Shown: one piece after another, positions 30,947-40,426 of the stretch
Numbering within the stretch: position 1 is the stretch's first letter
Layout: each line of letters begins with the position of its first letter
NCBI GenBank assembly: GCA_019285755.1
Contig: CP079103.1
Coordinates: 1,798,001 to 1,862,000, forward strand
Length of the DNA stretch: 64,000 bases
Direction: 5' to 3'
Source of the DNA: Chitinophaga sp. E66
Lineage (GTDB): Bacteria; Bacteroidota; Bacteroidia; Chitinophagales; Chitinophagaceae
The notes under the pieces: generated by a model
Told to the model about the DNA's origin: nothing
What the model saw: the letters and a program-made list of their open reading frames with translations, nothing else
Database searches by the model: none
Position numbers and translations under genes: made by a program

Positions 30947-30979
30947 GCCGGCCTGTTACAGATAACGGGCCGGCTTTTT
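30947..30979 (+). terminator. Terminator of the amidohydrolase gene
   Basis: GCCGGCC-TGTTA paired with TAAC-GGGCCGGC (one mismatch or bulge) and followed by five T. It ends 15 bases before the next start codon. Confidence 0.85.
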
Positions 30980-30993
30980 GTTATATTCAGGAT

Positions 30994-31563
30994 ATGAAAA
31001 AGCCCCTATACCCCTGATCCTGTACTATGCAGCAGCCTGCTTAAGCCTCGCGCCTGCCTGCCAGTCGCCCTCCCGGCCGGATAAATCACCAGACTCCGCC
31101 GTTGCGCCCGCCCCGAAAAGTTATATGGATTATCTCGCCGAACTGAGCCTCGCTTTCAGCAAAGCCCGGAAAGACACATCCCTTTCCCGCCTCATCGGCG
31201 CCAAATCGGGAGACCAGGTAAAGCTCCTCACGCGGGAAGTTCCGTTGTTATGGGAGACTTCACCGGCGATGGCGCCGAAGACGTCATTGCAGCCTTCAAT
31301 GTACTTACACCTGCTGACGAATTGTATAATTACGGCGTATTCATACGCGATAGCAGCGGATTACGGATGGTCCAGGTAATTCCCGCGGTACTGGCACCTC
31401 CGATGCTATGCTCACGTTAGAATCCATTAGTGATGACGGAACAGTATGGGCAAGCGAAACTGTCAAATCCAAAAAGCAGGTCTGGACGATATGGTACAAA
31501 TGGGACGGCAGCCGATTAGACGTAGTCGTTAAAGCTCCTTTTGAGCCGCCTGCCGGCTCTTAA
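30994..31563 (+). CDS. Lipoprotein of unknown function
   Basis: Not recognised. Repaired start MKKPLYPLILYYAAACLSLAPAC is a lipoprotein signal with lipobox LAPAC; as given, a missing C at 31011-31014 creates a stop after seven codons. The mature part has a proline/serine-rich linker (SPSRPDKSPDSAVAPAPKSY), then SYMDYLAELSLAFSKARKDTSLSRLIGAKSGDQVKLL. After a break near 31248 it reads DFTGDGAEDVIAAFNVLTPADELYNYGVFIRDSSG, and after 31382 DDGTVWASETVKSKKQVWTIWYKWDG. The D-x-D-GxxD pattern (GDFTGDGAEDV) resembles an FG-GAP/EF-hand-like calcium loop. About 190 residues. Confidence 0.75.
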
Positions 31564-31668
31564 TAATGGGTATATTCATAAATAATATTAAAAAGTATAA
31601 AGGGATTTATATTTTTATGCCTAGATGTAACACCATGTTAGTAAAATCATAAAAATACAATTCCCTGT

Positions 31669-32705
31669 ATGCAGAACGGACATCCCCGCAGGACATTCCT
31701 GAAGACCGCAGCACTTGGCGGACTGGGCCTTGCATTTTCCGGCAAACTTTCCGCCCTTCAATCCCTGGCCGCCCATTCCGGCAAGCGCATCGGCGTGATC
31801 GGACTGGATACGGAGCACGGCCCCACTTCGCTAAAATCCTCAACGCGCCAGATGCGGGCGACAAATACGCCGGCATGCGCGTTACGGTGGCATATCCTCA
31901 TGGAAGCCGCAAGATCAAATCCAGTATGGATATGATCCCCGCAACACTGCCGCCATCCAGGCGCAGGGGGTAAAGGTGGTAGATTCCATCGCCACTTTGC
32001 TGGAGGACTGCGACCTCGTAATGTTAGAGACCAACGACGGCACGGAGCACCTGGCGCAGGCCCTGGAGGTTTTCCGCGCCGGCAAGCCGGTCTTCATAGA
32101 CAAACCCATAGCCGCCTCGCTCACGGACGTGCTGACGATTTACCGTGCCGCGCATCAATATAAAGTACCGTGTTTTCTTCCAGCACCCTTCGGTATATTG
32201 AAAGTGTGCAGGAAGTGCGAAATGGAAAGATCGGGAAAGTGAAAGGAGCGGACATTTTTACGCCCACGCCAACTGAGCCTTCGCACCCGGATCTCTACTG
32301 GTACGGCATTCACGGCGTTGAGATGCTGTTTACGATGCTGGGCCCCGATTGCAGGAGGGTCACTCACTACCAGGCCGGTGATACCGATGTGGTGGTAGGT
32401 GAATGGGAAGGAGGGCGTATCGGTACGTTAAGGGGCGTCCGCAATGATATGTGGAACTTTGGCGGTCATGCCTTCGGTGATAAAGGCCATATGGCCCTGG
32501 GCGATTTCACAGGCTACGCGCCCCTCATGCCCCCGATCATCGCATTTTTCCAGGAAAGCGTGCCGCCGGCGCCCGAAGCCGAAACGATCGGTATTTATGG
32601 CTTCATGGACGCCGCTCAGGAAAGCCGCCTGAAAAAGGTACCCCGGTAAACGTCGCCGATATCATGAAGAAAGCAACGGCCAGAAGCCTCAAAGCAACCA
32701 TCTAG
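31669..32705 (+). CDS. Gfo/Idh/MocA-like oxidoreductase with Tat signal
   Basis: Periplasmic NAD(P)-dependent oxidoreductase-like protein, about 345 residues. The twin-arginine signal is PRRTFLKTAALGGLGLAFSG. The Rossmann half reads KRIGVIGLDTEHGP, VVDSIATLLEDCDLVMLETNDGTEHLAQALEVFRAGKPVFIDKP, the EKP-like motif here being DKP. The C-terminal half has YWYGIHGVEMLFTMLGPDCRRVTHYQ and GGHAFGDKGH. Breaks near 31832, 31945, 32175 and 32635. Tat-exported members in Bacteroidota often act on sugar glycosides. It lacks the usual GxGxxG, reading GVIGLD, so cofactor binding is uncertain. Confidence 0.85.
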
Positions 32706-32736
32706 CCATTTCGATAATTGATCCATTTCCTATGAG

Positions 32737-32778
32737 ACGGCGTACCAGCTTCCCACGATGGCAGTTGTACGCCGTTTT
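32737..32778. terminator. Terminator between convergent oxidoreductase and SDR genes
   Basis: Nine-bp stem ACGGCGTAC / GTACGCCGT with a 21-nt loop, followed by TTTTCC. It lies in the 80-bp gap between the two stops. Confidence 0.6.
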
Positions 32779-32785
32779 CCTTTAC

Positions 32786-33523
32786 TTAGGCCATCCCTCC
32801 ATTTGCGCCGATGTTCTGGGCGGAGATCCATTTGGCATCGTCGCTTGCCAGGAAGACCACTACCCTGGAAATATCCTCAGGTTCGGCGATCCTTCCAAAC
32901 GCCGACATACCCGCCAGCCGGGCAATCGTTTCCTCCGTCTTGCCATGGTTAAACAACTCGGTATTGGTGGGCCCGGGGATAAGGAGTTGACATTAATGCC
33001 CCGTGCGCCAACTTCCTGGCGAATACCCTTGTCAGTTGCTCCACCGCAGCCTTTGTAGCCACATAGGTCGCATAACCGGGAATCATGATGCGGTTGACCG
33101 AAGTGGAAAAATTGATGATGGAACCATTGTCAGACAACCGGGTAGCGGCCTCGCGCAGGGTATTGAATACGCCTTTACGTTGATGTCGAACATCCGGTTG
33201 AAGTCTTCATTTGTAGTGTCTTTAATGAGCTTCGTGATCATGATCCCGGCATTGTTGACCAGCACGTCGATCCGGCCGAATTTTTCTATTGACGCATCAA
33301 ACAGCCGTCGTACCTGCTCCGGATCGCTCACATCTGCCTGAATGGCAATCGCTTCACCACCTGCCGCCTGAATATCAGCCGCTACTTTTTCGGCATCTGC
33401 CCGGCTACCTGCATAATTGACGATTACTTTGGCGCCTGCTGTGGCGAGGTCGCGGGCAACGGTAGCGCCAATGCCCCGGGACGCGCCCGTTACGAGTATT
33501 ACTTTTTCAGTTAAGTCTTGCAT
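32786..33523 (-). CDS. Short-chain dehydrogenase/reductase (FabG-like)
   Basis: Classical SDR of about 246 residues. TGASRGIG cofactor loop, NNAG, the catalytic Ser region INFSTSVNR and YVATK (Tyr-x3-Lys). After a break near 32995 it reads INVNSLSPGPTNTELFNHGKTEE and ends with the usual AEPEDISRVVVFLASDDAKWISAQNIGANGG. NYAGSRADAEKV after beta-2 suggests NADP(H). Breaks near 33168 and 32995. The substrate is unknown. An unusual repeat array lies upstream. Confidence 0.92.
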
Positions 33524-33708
33524 GCTACAAATGTCCGCCTTTCGCCATAGTTAAAATTGCATGGCAGAAAGGAGGATTTGCAAAATTCAAATCACCTGTT
33601 ACGCCTCCTGACTTTTACCTTTTTGCGTCATTCTGCCTTTCGTTCAGAAAGGTAGATTTGGCTACTCAAGGTATAAATGCGACAGGGTTATAGTAGGCTT
33701 CGGATGAG

Positions 33709-33827
33709 ATAAACCGCATATAAGCCGCCTATAAGCCGTATATAAGCCGCATATAAACCGCCCTAATTATAGGGGCGGCTTATATACGGTTCAAATGCGG
33801 GTCACATGCGGTTGATATACGGCTTAT
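33709..33827. repeat. Inverted array of 11-bp units (array B)
   Basis: Five contiguous 11-mers, ATAAACCGCAT, ATAAGCCGCCT, ATAAGCCGTAT, ATAAGCCGCAT, ATAAACCGCCC (33709-33763), then a 9-nt spacer TAATTATAG. Five inverted 11-mers follow, GGGCGGCTTAT, ATACGGTTCAA, ATGCGGGTCAC, ATGCGGTTGAT, ATACGGCTTAT (33773-33827). The period is exact throughout both arms, so the whole 119 bases can fold as one imperfect 55-bp hairpin. Confidence 0.95.
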
Positions 33828-33939
33828 GCTATAGAATGTCATATATGTGTCATGTGGTTGATCTGAGGATGTTATATGGGAGGTTTGAAGGATGTAGGAG
33901 GAAGCATGACCGGGATGTGAACGATCGTTTGGAAGGGGC

Positions 33940-33975
33940 AAAAAAATCCCGTCCCGGCGATGCCGGAACGGGATT
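33940..33975 (-). terminator. Terminator of the DUF1080 gene at 33996
   Basis: AATCCCGT / ACGGGATT outer stem with an inner CCGG / CCGG stem. The run of A on its left (33940-33946) gives the U-tail on the minus strand. Confidence 0.85.
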
Positions 33976-33995
33976 CGGATATAATCGTGTTCAGA

Positions 33996-34969
33996 TTACT
34001 TAGCGGGAGTGATAACGATCTTGCGGAACTCGATCGGACCATGGTCGCCCTGGAAATAGACCGGGCCGGGTTCGCCTTCGTTGCTGTCGAGCGCACCGCC
34101 GGTGATGCCGGGGATCTCCTGGTTGGAGACAACGGTTTTACCATTCACCACGATGGTCACATAGCGGCCGATGAGGGTGATGTCGAACGTCTGCCGGTAT
34201 CGGGGCCGAGGGCTGCGATCTCGCTGGGAGCGATGAAGCCGTAAACGCCGCTGAAGAGCGTGGAAGCAGGGTGCGCGTCTTTCGGGCTGTCTTCGATCTG
34301 CACCTCATGACGGCCTCTCAGGTATACACCGGAGTTGCTGCCTTTCTGGTAACGGAACTCAACGTGCAGTTTGAAGTCGGTGAATTTCTGTTCAGAAATG
34401 AGGTTTGCGCCGGATTTCGGGCTGGTGAGTATACCATTGCGCACTTCCCACTGATTGGGAGCGCCAACGGCTTTCCAGCCTGTAAGGTCCTTACCATTGA
34501 ACAGTTGAATGGCCTTGCCCCAAACAGGAGCGGAGGTACGGTGCATTTCCGGCGCCTTAACGGCAGTCCAGCCATAAGAGCTGCCATCGGGATAAGAGAT
34601 AGTGCCTTTGAGGCCGCCGTTGGTTACTTCGCCGTTAACGGTGAGGTCGCCTTTACCGCTTTCCCATTGCGGGGAATGGTGAAGGAGAATTTGCCGTTTT
34701 CGAATTTAACCTGTGAAACGGGTCGTGCGCTGCCGGAAGTGGCAACGAAGTAGCCTACCAGTGTGTGGAAGCCCGAAAGTTTCACTTCTAACCAGGAGGG
34801 GAGGGCTTACCGTTCTGATCGATGGTGATGTCCCACCGTCCGATGAGTTCTTTCTGATCCGCGGAAGCTTTCACGGAGTTGGCATGTTGCTGCTCCTGAG
34901 CGGCCGCCGTTCCTGCGGTTCCCAGGATCGTTGCCAGGCCTATGCTCATGGCAAGGAATTTTTATGCAT
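33996..34969 (-). CDS. DUF1080 (3-keto-disaccharide hydrolase-like) secreted protein, second copy
   Basis: About 323 residues with a signal peptide ending GTAGTAAAQEQQ. It has an N-terminal lipocalin-like segment (LIGRWDITIDQNGKPSPPWLEVKLSGF), then the DUF1080 jelly roll: IQLFNGKDLTGWKAVG, NQWEVRNGILTSPKSGANLIS, FKLHVEFRYQKGSNSGVYLRGRHEVQI. After a break near 34195 it reads FDITLIGRYVTIVVNGKTVVSN and GPVYFQGDHGPIEFRKIVITPAK. The SGVYLRGRxEVQI signature is the family core. Other breaks lie near 34785, 34565 and at the signal peptide. It is longer and has better motifs than the copy at 7941. Confidence 0.9.
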
Positions 34970-35184
34970 CTGTGTTGAGTTTTTAACGCTAGCCCGCCAA
35001 GTTAGGACTTATTTGTTTTTCCCGCAAGCCGCTTTTCACATACCAACTATTACTATTGTCTTATTTTCTGGTGCTAAACCGATATAGTTGGAATTTAGCC
35101 CGAAAATCCGCCTTATTTTCAGCATAAGGCACAGGCCCCTGACAACAGCGATAGGATAACCCTTTTCAAACCCACATTTACGTT

Positions 35185-36161
35185 ATGAGCATTACAACCC
35201 GATTGCAAGCCGTCAAGATTGCGGCTATTGCCCTTTTCTTCGCACATTGTGGTAAAGACCAGCAGCCCGCCCAACCCCGGGTACTTCCTGAAACCCAATC
35301 CGCGGCGGCATTGTCCGTCTCCACGCTGGCCGTCATGAACAGCTGGATGACCGGTATCGCCGACAACACCAGTATCGCACGCATCACTATTCCCGGCACG
35401 CATGACTCCGGTGCGCGCGTCGAACCGGTGGCGGGGACTGCCAAATGCCAGAACCTCACCATCGCCGAACAGCTGGAAGCCGGCGTCCGTTTCCTCGACA
35501 TCCGCTGCCGCCACATCGGCGATGCCTTCGCCATACACCATGGCAGTATTTACCAAAACCTCAACTTCACGGACGTCATCACCGCCTGTCTGTCGTTCCT
35601 CGACAATCACCCCGGCGAAACGATCGTCATGTGCGTAAAGGAGGAATACGATCCTACCGGTATTACGCGGAGCTTCGAGCAGACGTTCGACAGTTACATC
35701 GCGGTGAACCCTACACGCTGGTATCTCGGCGCATCCGTGCCCAACCTGGGGAGCGTGCGCAATAAGATCGTACTGTTGCGCAGGTTCGGCGCCTCCTCAA
35801 CGCCCAAAGGCATCGATGCCACCAGCTGGGCCGACAATACGACGTTCACGAGCACCACGCCCGACGCAACGCTCCGGGTGCAGGACCAGTACGTCGTGCC
35901 CGATAACAACAACAAATGGACCGGTGTTACCAATCTTTTACGGAGGCGAATACCAGCACCGGTAACACGCTGTACATCAATTTTGCGAGCGGGTATAAGT
36001 CCCTCATCTTCGGGATCCCCAGCATCACCACGGTGTCTAACAACATCAACCCGCGGATCAACACGTATTTCACCACTAACACGTTCGGCCGCTATGGGAT
36101 CATTCCCATGGATTTTGTTGACGCCACACGGGCGCAGCTGATCGTGGAAGCAAACTTCTGA
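35185..36161 (+). CDS. PI-PLC X-domain lipoprotein (phosphatidylinositol phospholipase C-like)
   Basis: Bacterial PI-PLC-type phosphodiesterase of about 325 residues. Lipoprotein signal with Cys22 in LFFAHC. Catalytic histidines in ITIPGTHDSGAR and FAIHHGSIYQ, with LEAGVRFLDIRCRHIGD between them as in Bacillus and Listeria enzymes. FTDVITACLSFLDNHPGETIVMCVKEEY follows. One frame change at the T4 run 35936-35939; the repaired C-terminus reads NTLYINFASGYKS ... FVDATRAQLIVEANF. The bacterial class is calcium-independent and cleaves phosphatidylinositol or GPI anchors; the natural substrate here is unknown. It stands alone with a terminator downstream. Confidence 0.93.
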
Positions 36162-36198
36162 AACGGTCTCTGACAGGGACGTCAGGGCCTGTCTCGCC

Positions 36199-36229
36199 AG
36201 CTCCCGGTAACCATGCCGGGAGCTTTTTC
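36199..36229 (+). terminator. Terminator of the PI-PLC-like gene
   Basis: Nine-bp perfect stem AGCTCCCGG / CCGGGAGCT, 8-nt loop, then five T. Confidence 0.9.
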
Positions 36230-36438
36230 ATGTAAATTTGATGCGGAAAAGTAGTATTTTGTTGTCCGAATCCTTTTTAGCTAAATCGATCCCTGGCCAT
36301 GAATTATTCCCATAAGAACACATGGTTAACAATATCTGAATTACAGGCCCTGCTGCCCGGCAAATGGCAGCGACAGTAATGCAAATAGAGAATATAAACC
36401 CGGTGGACAGTAACCACCTGCTTAGCGTGTAACGTATC

Positions 36439-37097
36439 ATGGATATCTATGCTTTTATCCGTCGGCTCTTCGGCGCTCCATCCGCTGTGCATCAACCGAC
36501 GGCAACAGATCTGGAACTGGCAGACGCCATTCATTTCGACCACTTCGTTATACATGCAATCCGCCAACTCACCCAGGCGCCTTTACAGCGTATGGAAACC
36601 GATCATGCCGCAGTTGGCAGTGATGCCGGCGCCGCTGTTGCGGCCTGCTGTACCTGCGCACTGCAGTTTATGGCGGTCAATGAGTTGGCCGGCCCTATCA
36701 TTGATAGTCTCAAATCGGCGCTTCACGGCAAAGGCTATACCGTATTCCGGTCCGAGCAGAACTTCGGACATATGCCAGACGTGATCGCTATCATCAAATC
36801 AGACGATCCTTTCGATATTCTGCGCTGCAAAGGAACGGAAGCCGCTAATTACGGCCTCGACAATGAATCGCTTATCTCAACCCTCAGATCCTGGCAGGCA
36901 GAAACGCCTTTCGATATTATTGGCGCGGATTATGATTGGGTGGAAGCGCGTTTCAGCAGGCCGCCGGCAAACTGGCTCGCCATGGCGGAAAAGGTGTATG
37001 ACTTTTGTCCGGATGTGGTGGATCAGGAACCGGCAGCGTAGCGGCGCTGGCCACGGAAATGCGGGAGACCGGTATGCTGTATCTGTGGTGGGATTGA
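36439..37097 (+). CDS. DUF4253 protein
   Basis: About 218 residues. The C-terminal half matches DUF4253: GYTVFRSEQNFGHMPDVIAIIKSDDPFDILRCKGTEAANYGL, then LRSWQAETPFDIIGADYDWVEARF and the closing EKVYDFCPDVVDQ. The family has no known reaction and recurs near other small cytosolic proteins. The CC run at 37030-37031 lacks a base; repaired, the protein ends TEMRETGMLYLWWD at 37097, which is the normal family end. The 140 bases upstream may hide a further small frame (36299-36432) that could not be supported. Confidence 0.82.
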
Positions 37098-37103
37098 CGG
37101 AAG

Positions 37104-37134
37104 ATTTGGATTTTCGGAGATTTTCGTATTTTTG
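37104..37134 (+). promoter_or_regulatory. Promoter of the ABC-F gene
   Basis: ATTTG with TTTG at 37105-37108, 18 nt, TATTTTTG at 37127-37134: near-ideal Bacteroidota promoter. Predicted start near 37141 leaves an untranslated leader of about 118 bases. Confidence 0.7.
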
Positions 37135-37163
37135 CGTCTCAACAATCACTTCATTTCATCAAC

Positions 37164-37254
37164 ATGTGAGATTTTCTTTCTTTTCGAATTAACCCATAAC
37201 TGCGTGGCATCCCGGCTTCGGGGCTACCGTTGTTTCCTCACCGTAAAAGAAAGA
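37164..37254 (+). promoter_or_regulatory. Candidate attenuator in the ABC-F leader
   Basis: ATGTGA (start-stop pair) at 37164-37169, then TCTTTCTTTT at 37175-37184, exactly complementary to AAAAGAAAGA at 37245-37254, which ends four bases before the ABC-F ATG at 37259. A short CCCG/CGGG hairpin lies in the loop. Ribosome pausing on the start-stop pair would cover the left arm and free the start region. Confidence 0.4.
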
Positions 37255-37258
37255 TATC

Positions 37259-38842
37259 ATGTTGACGTTTCAAGACGTTACCTACGCGCATCCCAATAAA
37301 GACATCCTGTTCTCCGGGCTTCATGTAACCGTGAACCGCGGAGATAAAATCGCATTGCTCGGGCCCAACGGCGCCGGTAAATCCACGTTGCTCCGGCTTA
37401 TGGCTGGAGAATTGGCGCCGCTTTCAGGCACTGTCCGTCGCGATGTTCCCCTTATTACATTCCCCAGCATTTCGGGCAGTTCGATCATATGACGGTCGGA
37501 GAGGCCCTCCGCGCCGAAGACCGTCTTCGTGCGCTTCGGGAGATCCTTGCCGGTAATGTGACGGAAGATGTCATGGCCGCACTGAACGACGACTGGACCA
37601 TTGAAGAACGTTGCCAGGAGGCCCTTTCGCACTGGAACCTCGGCGGCTTAGCGTTAGATACCAGGCTGGAAGGGCTTAGCGGCGGGCAAAAGACGCGCGT
37701 CTTCCTTGCCGGGATACTCGTAAATCAACCGGAATTTTTGCTACTCGATGAGCCCGGCAACCACCTGGACGGCGAGGGCCGGAGGCTTTTGCGCGAAATG
37801 ATCGCCGGCTGGAAGCGTACCCTCGTGCTTGTGAGCCACGATGCTTCCCTGTTGCGCCTGCTGCCGGAGGTATTTGAGCTGGGGAAGAAGGGGATCACGG
37901 TATACGGCGGCGATTTCGACTTCTATAAAGCGCAAAGGAACTGGAGCAGGACGCCCTTCATCACGACCTGCGCAGCCGCGAGAAAGCCCTGCGGAAGGCA
38001 AAGGAAGTGGAACGCGAAGCCATGGAGCGTAAACAGAAGCTGGACGCCCGCGGCAGGAAGAAGCAGGATAAATCCAACGTCCCCACCATCACCCTCAATA
38101 CTCTGCGTAACAACGCAGAGAAGAGCGCTGCCAGCATGAAAAAGGCGCACGCCGAGAAGATGGATGGCTTGTCTGACGAAGTGAACCGCCCGCGCAAAGA
38201 GCTGCCGGATATAGACAAGATGAAACTGAATGTGGACGATTCCTCGCTGCATAAGGGCAAGGTGCTCATTAATGCCGAAGTGCTGAACGTCCGTTTCGGG
38301 AAAGGCTCCTCTGGCCGGAAGGACTAAGTTTCCAGATCCGGAGCGGCGACAGGCTGGCGATCCGCGGCGGCAATGGTTCCGGTAAAACGACGCTCATCCG
38401 GATGCTGCTGGGCGAATTGGCGCCGGCAGAAGGGGCACTGCAAAGGGCGGATTTCCGGGCAGTTTATATTGATCAGGATTATTCTTATCTGGACGGTAAC
38501 CTGAGCGTGTACGAACAGGCGCAAAAACATAATCCTGGCGCATTGGAAGAGCACGAGATCAAAACGAGGCTCAACAGGTTCCTGTTTGGACCGGCTGATT
38601 GGGATAAGCCTTCCTCCGCCCTCAGTGGCGGGGAGCGCATGCGGTTGCTGTTATGCGTGCTGAATATCGGCACCAAAGCGCCAGACGTTATCGTGCTCGA
38701 CGAACCGACCAATAACCTGGACATGCAGAATGTAGAGATCCTCACTGCCGCTATGAACGGTTATGACGGCACCTTGCTGGTGGTTTCTCACGATGAGGAG
38801 TTCCTGGCCTCCCTGGGGATTGAGACAGCGATCGAGGTGTAG
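37259..38842 (+). CDS. ABC-F family ATPase
   Basis: Cytosolic duplicated ATPase without membrane segments, acting on the ribosome; some members protect it from antibiotics. First NBD: LLGPNGAGKSTLLRL, LSGGQKTRVFLA, FLLLDEPGNHLDGEGR, LVSHDASLL. Linker rich in charged residues (REKALRKAKEVEREAMERKQKLD). Second NBD: IRGGNGSGKTTLIRMLLG, LSGGERMRLLL, VIVLDEPTNNLDMQN, VVSHDEEFL. About 528 residues after repair of breaks near 37455, 37940 and 38305. The stop abuts the stop of the convergent gene at 38843. The long leader suggests regulation at translation or elongation. The subgroup cannot be set by eye. Confidence 0.93.
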
Positions 38843-39471
38843 TCAGGACCGGAAGTTCCAGTTGATGAAGGGAGCTTTCGCTTTTCATTTTCGTTCCAAA
38901 GGCCTATTTGCAGGCCACGGGTGTTTTTACTTGAATTAATAATCCCGATTTGTATGCCGCGGAGACGATCTGTGCTTACGTCCATGCCGATTTGGATGCC
39001 ATTTGCCCGCTCACACATGTTTATCGTTCCATATTGGACGCCATTCATACGCTGCGTAATATTCATCCCGCCAGCTAAGGAGATGCCGTTGATATGCCAT
39101 GTGACTTGCCCAATGCCTCCGATTGTGAAACCGTTGACCTGGTATTGCATAGCTCCCAATGCGGAAAGGCTGATGCCGTTTGTACGCTCGGGGTATTTGT
39201 AGTCAGGGAATTCCTGCACAGTGCCGTCGTGTGCCGTATCCCATGGAGCTCTGGGGATAAAACAAAGGAGCAGTCCTATCCCCGGAGCCTCCAGGCGAAG
39301 ACCGTTGGTGGTCGTATTCACGTTTTCGTTCAGCGAGTAGGCTCCAAGGCTGACACCATAGATACGTACATTTTTCTGATGGAAGGTCCACAGCGGAAAG
39401 CGGACCTTTTGCTGTTGTGCATGCGTCGTCGCCGAAACCAGGAGGAGGAGGGATAAAAGGAGTGTGCGCAT
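38843..39471 (-). CDS. Secreted surface-repeat protein (LA_2272-like)
   Basis: About 208 residues, signal peptide MRTLLLSLLLLVSATTHAQQ. The mature part is built of short beta repeats of the pattern (N)G-hydrophobic-x-hydrophobic-G: NGISLSALG, NGFTIGGIG, NGISLAGGMN, NGVQYGTIN, NGIQIGMD, RGIQIGIIN, RGLQIGLWN. This is the LA_2272-type surface repeat, probably a small beta structure at the outer membrane. A frame change near 38878 replaces the natural C-terminus (repaired FINWNFRS, stop 38845-38843). It is convergent with the ABC-F gene with no gap. Confidence 0.82.
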
Positions 39472-39541
39472 AGGGTTGGAGATCGTAATCTTCCTAAAAT
39501 ACTGGTTTTTTTCTGTATTCCTTTGCTAGTTTTAGCCCATT

Positions 39542-40425
39542 GTGCAAAACCGTCGTATTCAACTGATTCTCGCGGGGATCATCTTTGCGTTCCTTTGGGC
39601 TTCGGCTGCCGCCGCAACTAAAATTGGCCTGGGCGCTGTTCAACCGTTCGTATTGTTCGTGCCCCGGTTTTCCTGGCTGCGGCCATCATGCTGTTCATTT
39701 CGCATGTATTGCTGAAGAAGCGCTTGCCGCGCGGTAAGGAATGGAAGCAGGTTGCAGTTTACGGATTGTTCAACGTCTCTCTGTACCTGGGGATTTACGT
39801 GGTGGGAATGATGGAAGTTTCCGCCGGACTGGGCGCCCTGGCCACGGCAACTAATCCTGTGTTTATCAGTCTTATGAGTACATTCTGGCTACGTAAGCCG
39901 TTGCAACCGGTGACGGTGGTGAGCCTGGTGCTCTGCCTCGCAGGGATCGGCGTAGCCGCCTGGCCATTGCTCGCCGGCAGTCACGCCACGCCCTGGGGCG
40001 TGGGCCTGGTCTTGTTTAGTATGATCACATATTCTATCGGCGCTATCTATTTCTCCGTTTCTAAATGGGACGATCTCCATATTTTTACGATTAACGGCTG
40101 GCAGACGCTGTTTGGCGGTATCTTTCTGCTGCCGGTAATGTTCTTCAGGTATGATCCGGCGTTGAATCACTTCAATGGAGCCTGGTTACTGTCTACACTT
40201 TGGCTGGTTGGGCCGGTTTCCATTACGGCGGTATTGCTTTGGCTCTTCCTGCTGAAGGATAACCCGGTAAAGGCATCTTTCTGGCTGTTCCTTTGCCCGG
40301 TATTTGGATTTGCCATTTCCGCAGCGCTCATGAACGAGCCGCTGAGCATTTATACTTTTGCCGGCGTGTTGTTCGTGGTGGCAGGTTTGTACCTGGTGCT
40401 GCGGGCGCGGAAACCTGCTTCCTGA
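39542..40425 (+). CDS. EamA/DMT-superfamily transporter
   Basis: Inner-membrane protein of about 294 residues with ten predicted helices in two EamA repeats: LILAGIIFAFLWASAAAATKIGLGAVQPF, FNVSLYLGIYVVGMMEVSAGLGALATATNPVF, PVTVVSLVLCLAGIGVAAWPLL, then the second repeat ending MNEPLSIYTFAGVLFVVAGLYLVL. Likely a metabolite exporter. A GTG start at 39542 (MQNRRIQLI) is proposed because the next ATG lies inside the first repeat. One frame change at the T4 run 39668-39671. Converges on the LysR gene with a one-base gap. Confidence 0.9.
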
Positions 40426-40426
40426 A

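Larger units (their letters stand above)
33524..33995. other. 472-bp intergenic region with an inverted repeat array
   Basis: No credible gene. Contains the inverted 11-bp array at 33709-33827, a detached unit-like copy ATGTGGTTGAT at 33852-33862, and the DUF1080 terminator at 33940-33975. Confidence 0.7.

Noticed and set aside
36299-36432. Possible small gene (MNYSHKNTWLTISELQALLPG, then a second fragment in another frame)
   Set aside because: Would need a frame repair and shows no family resemblance or promoter; not supportable from sequence alone.
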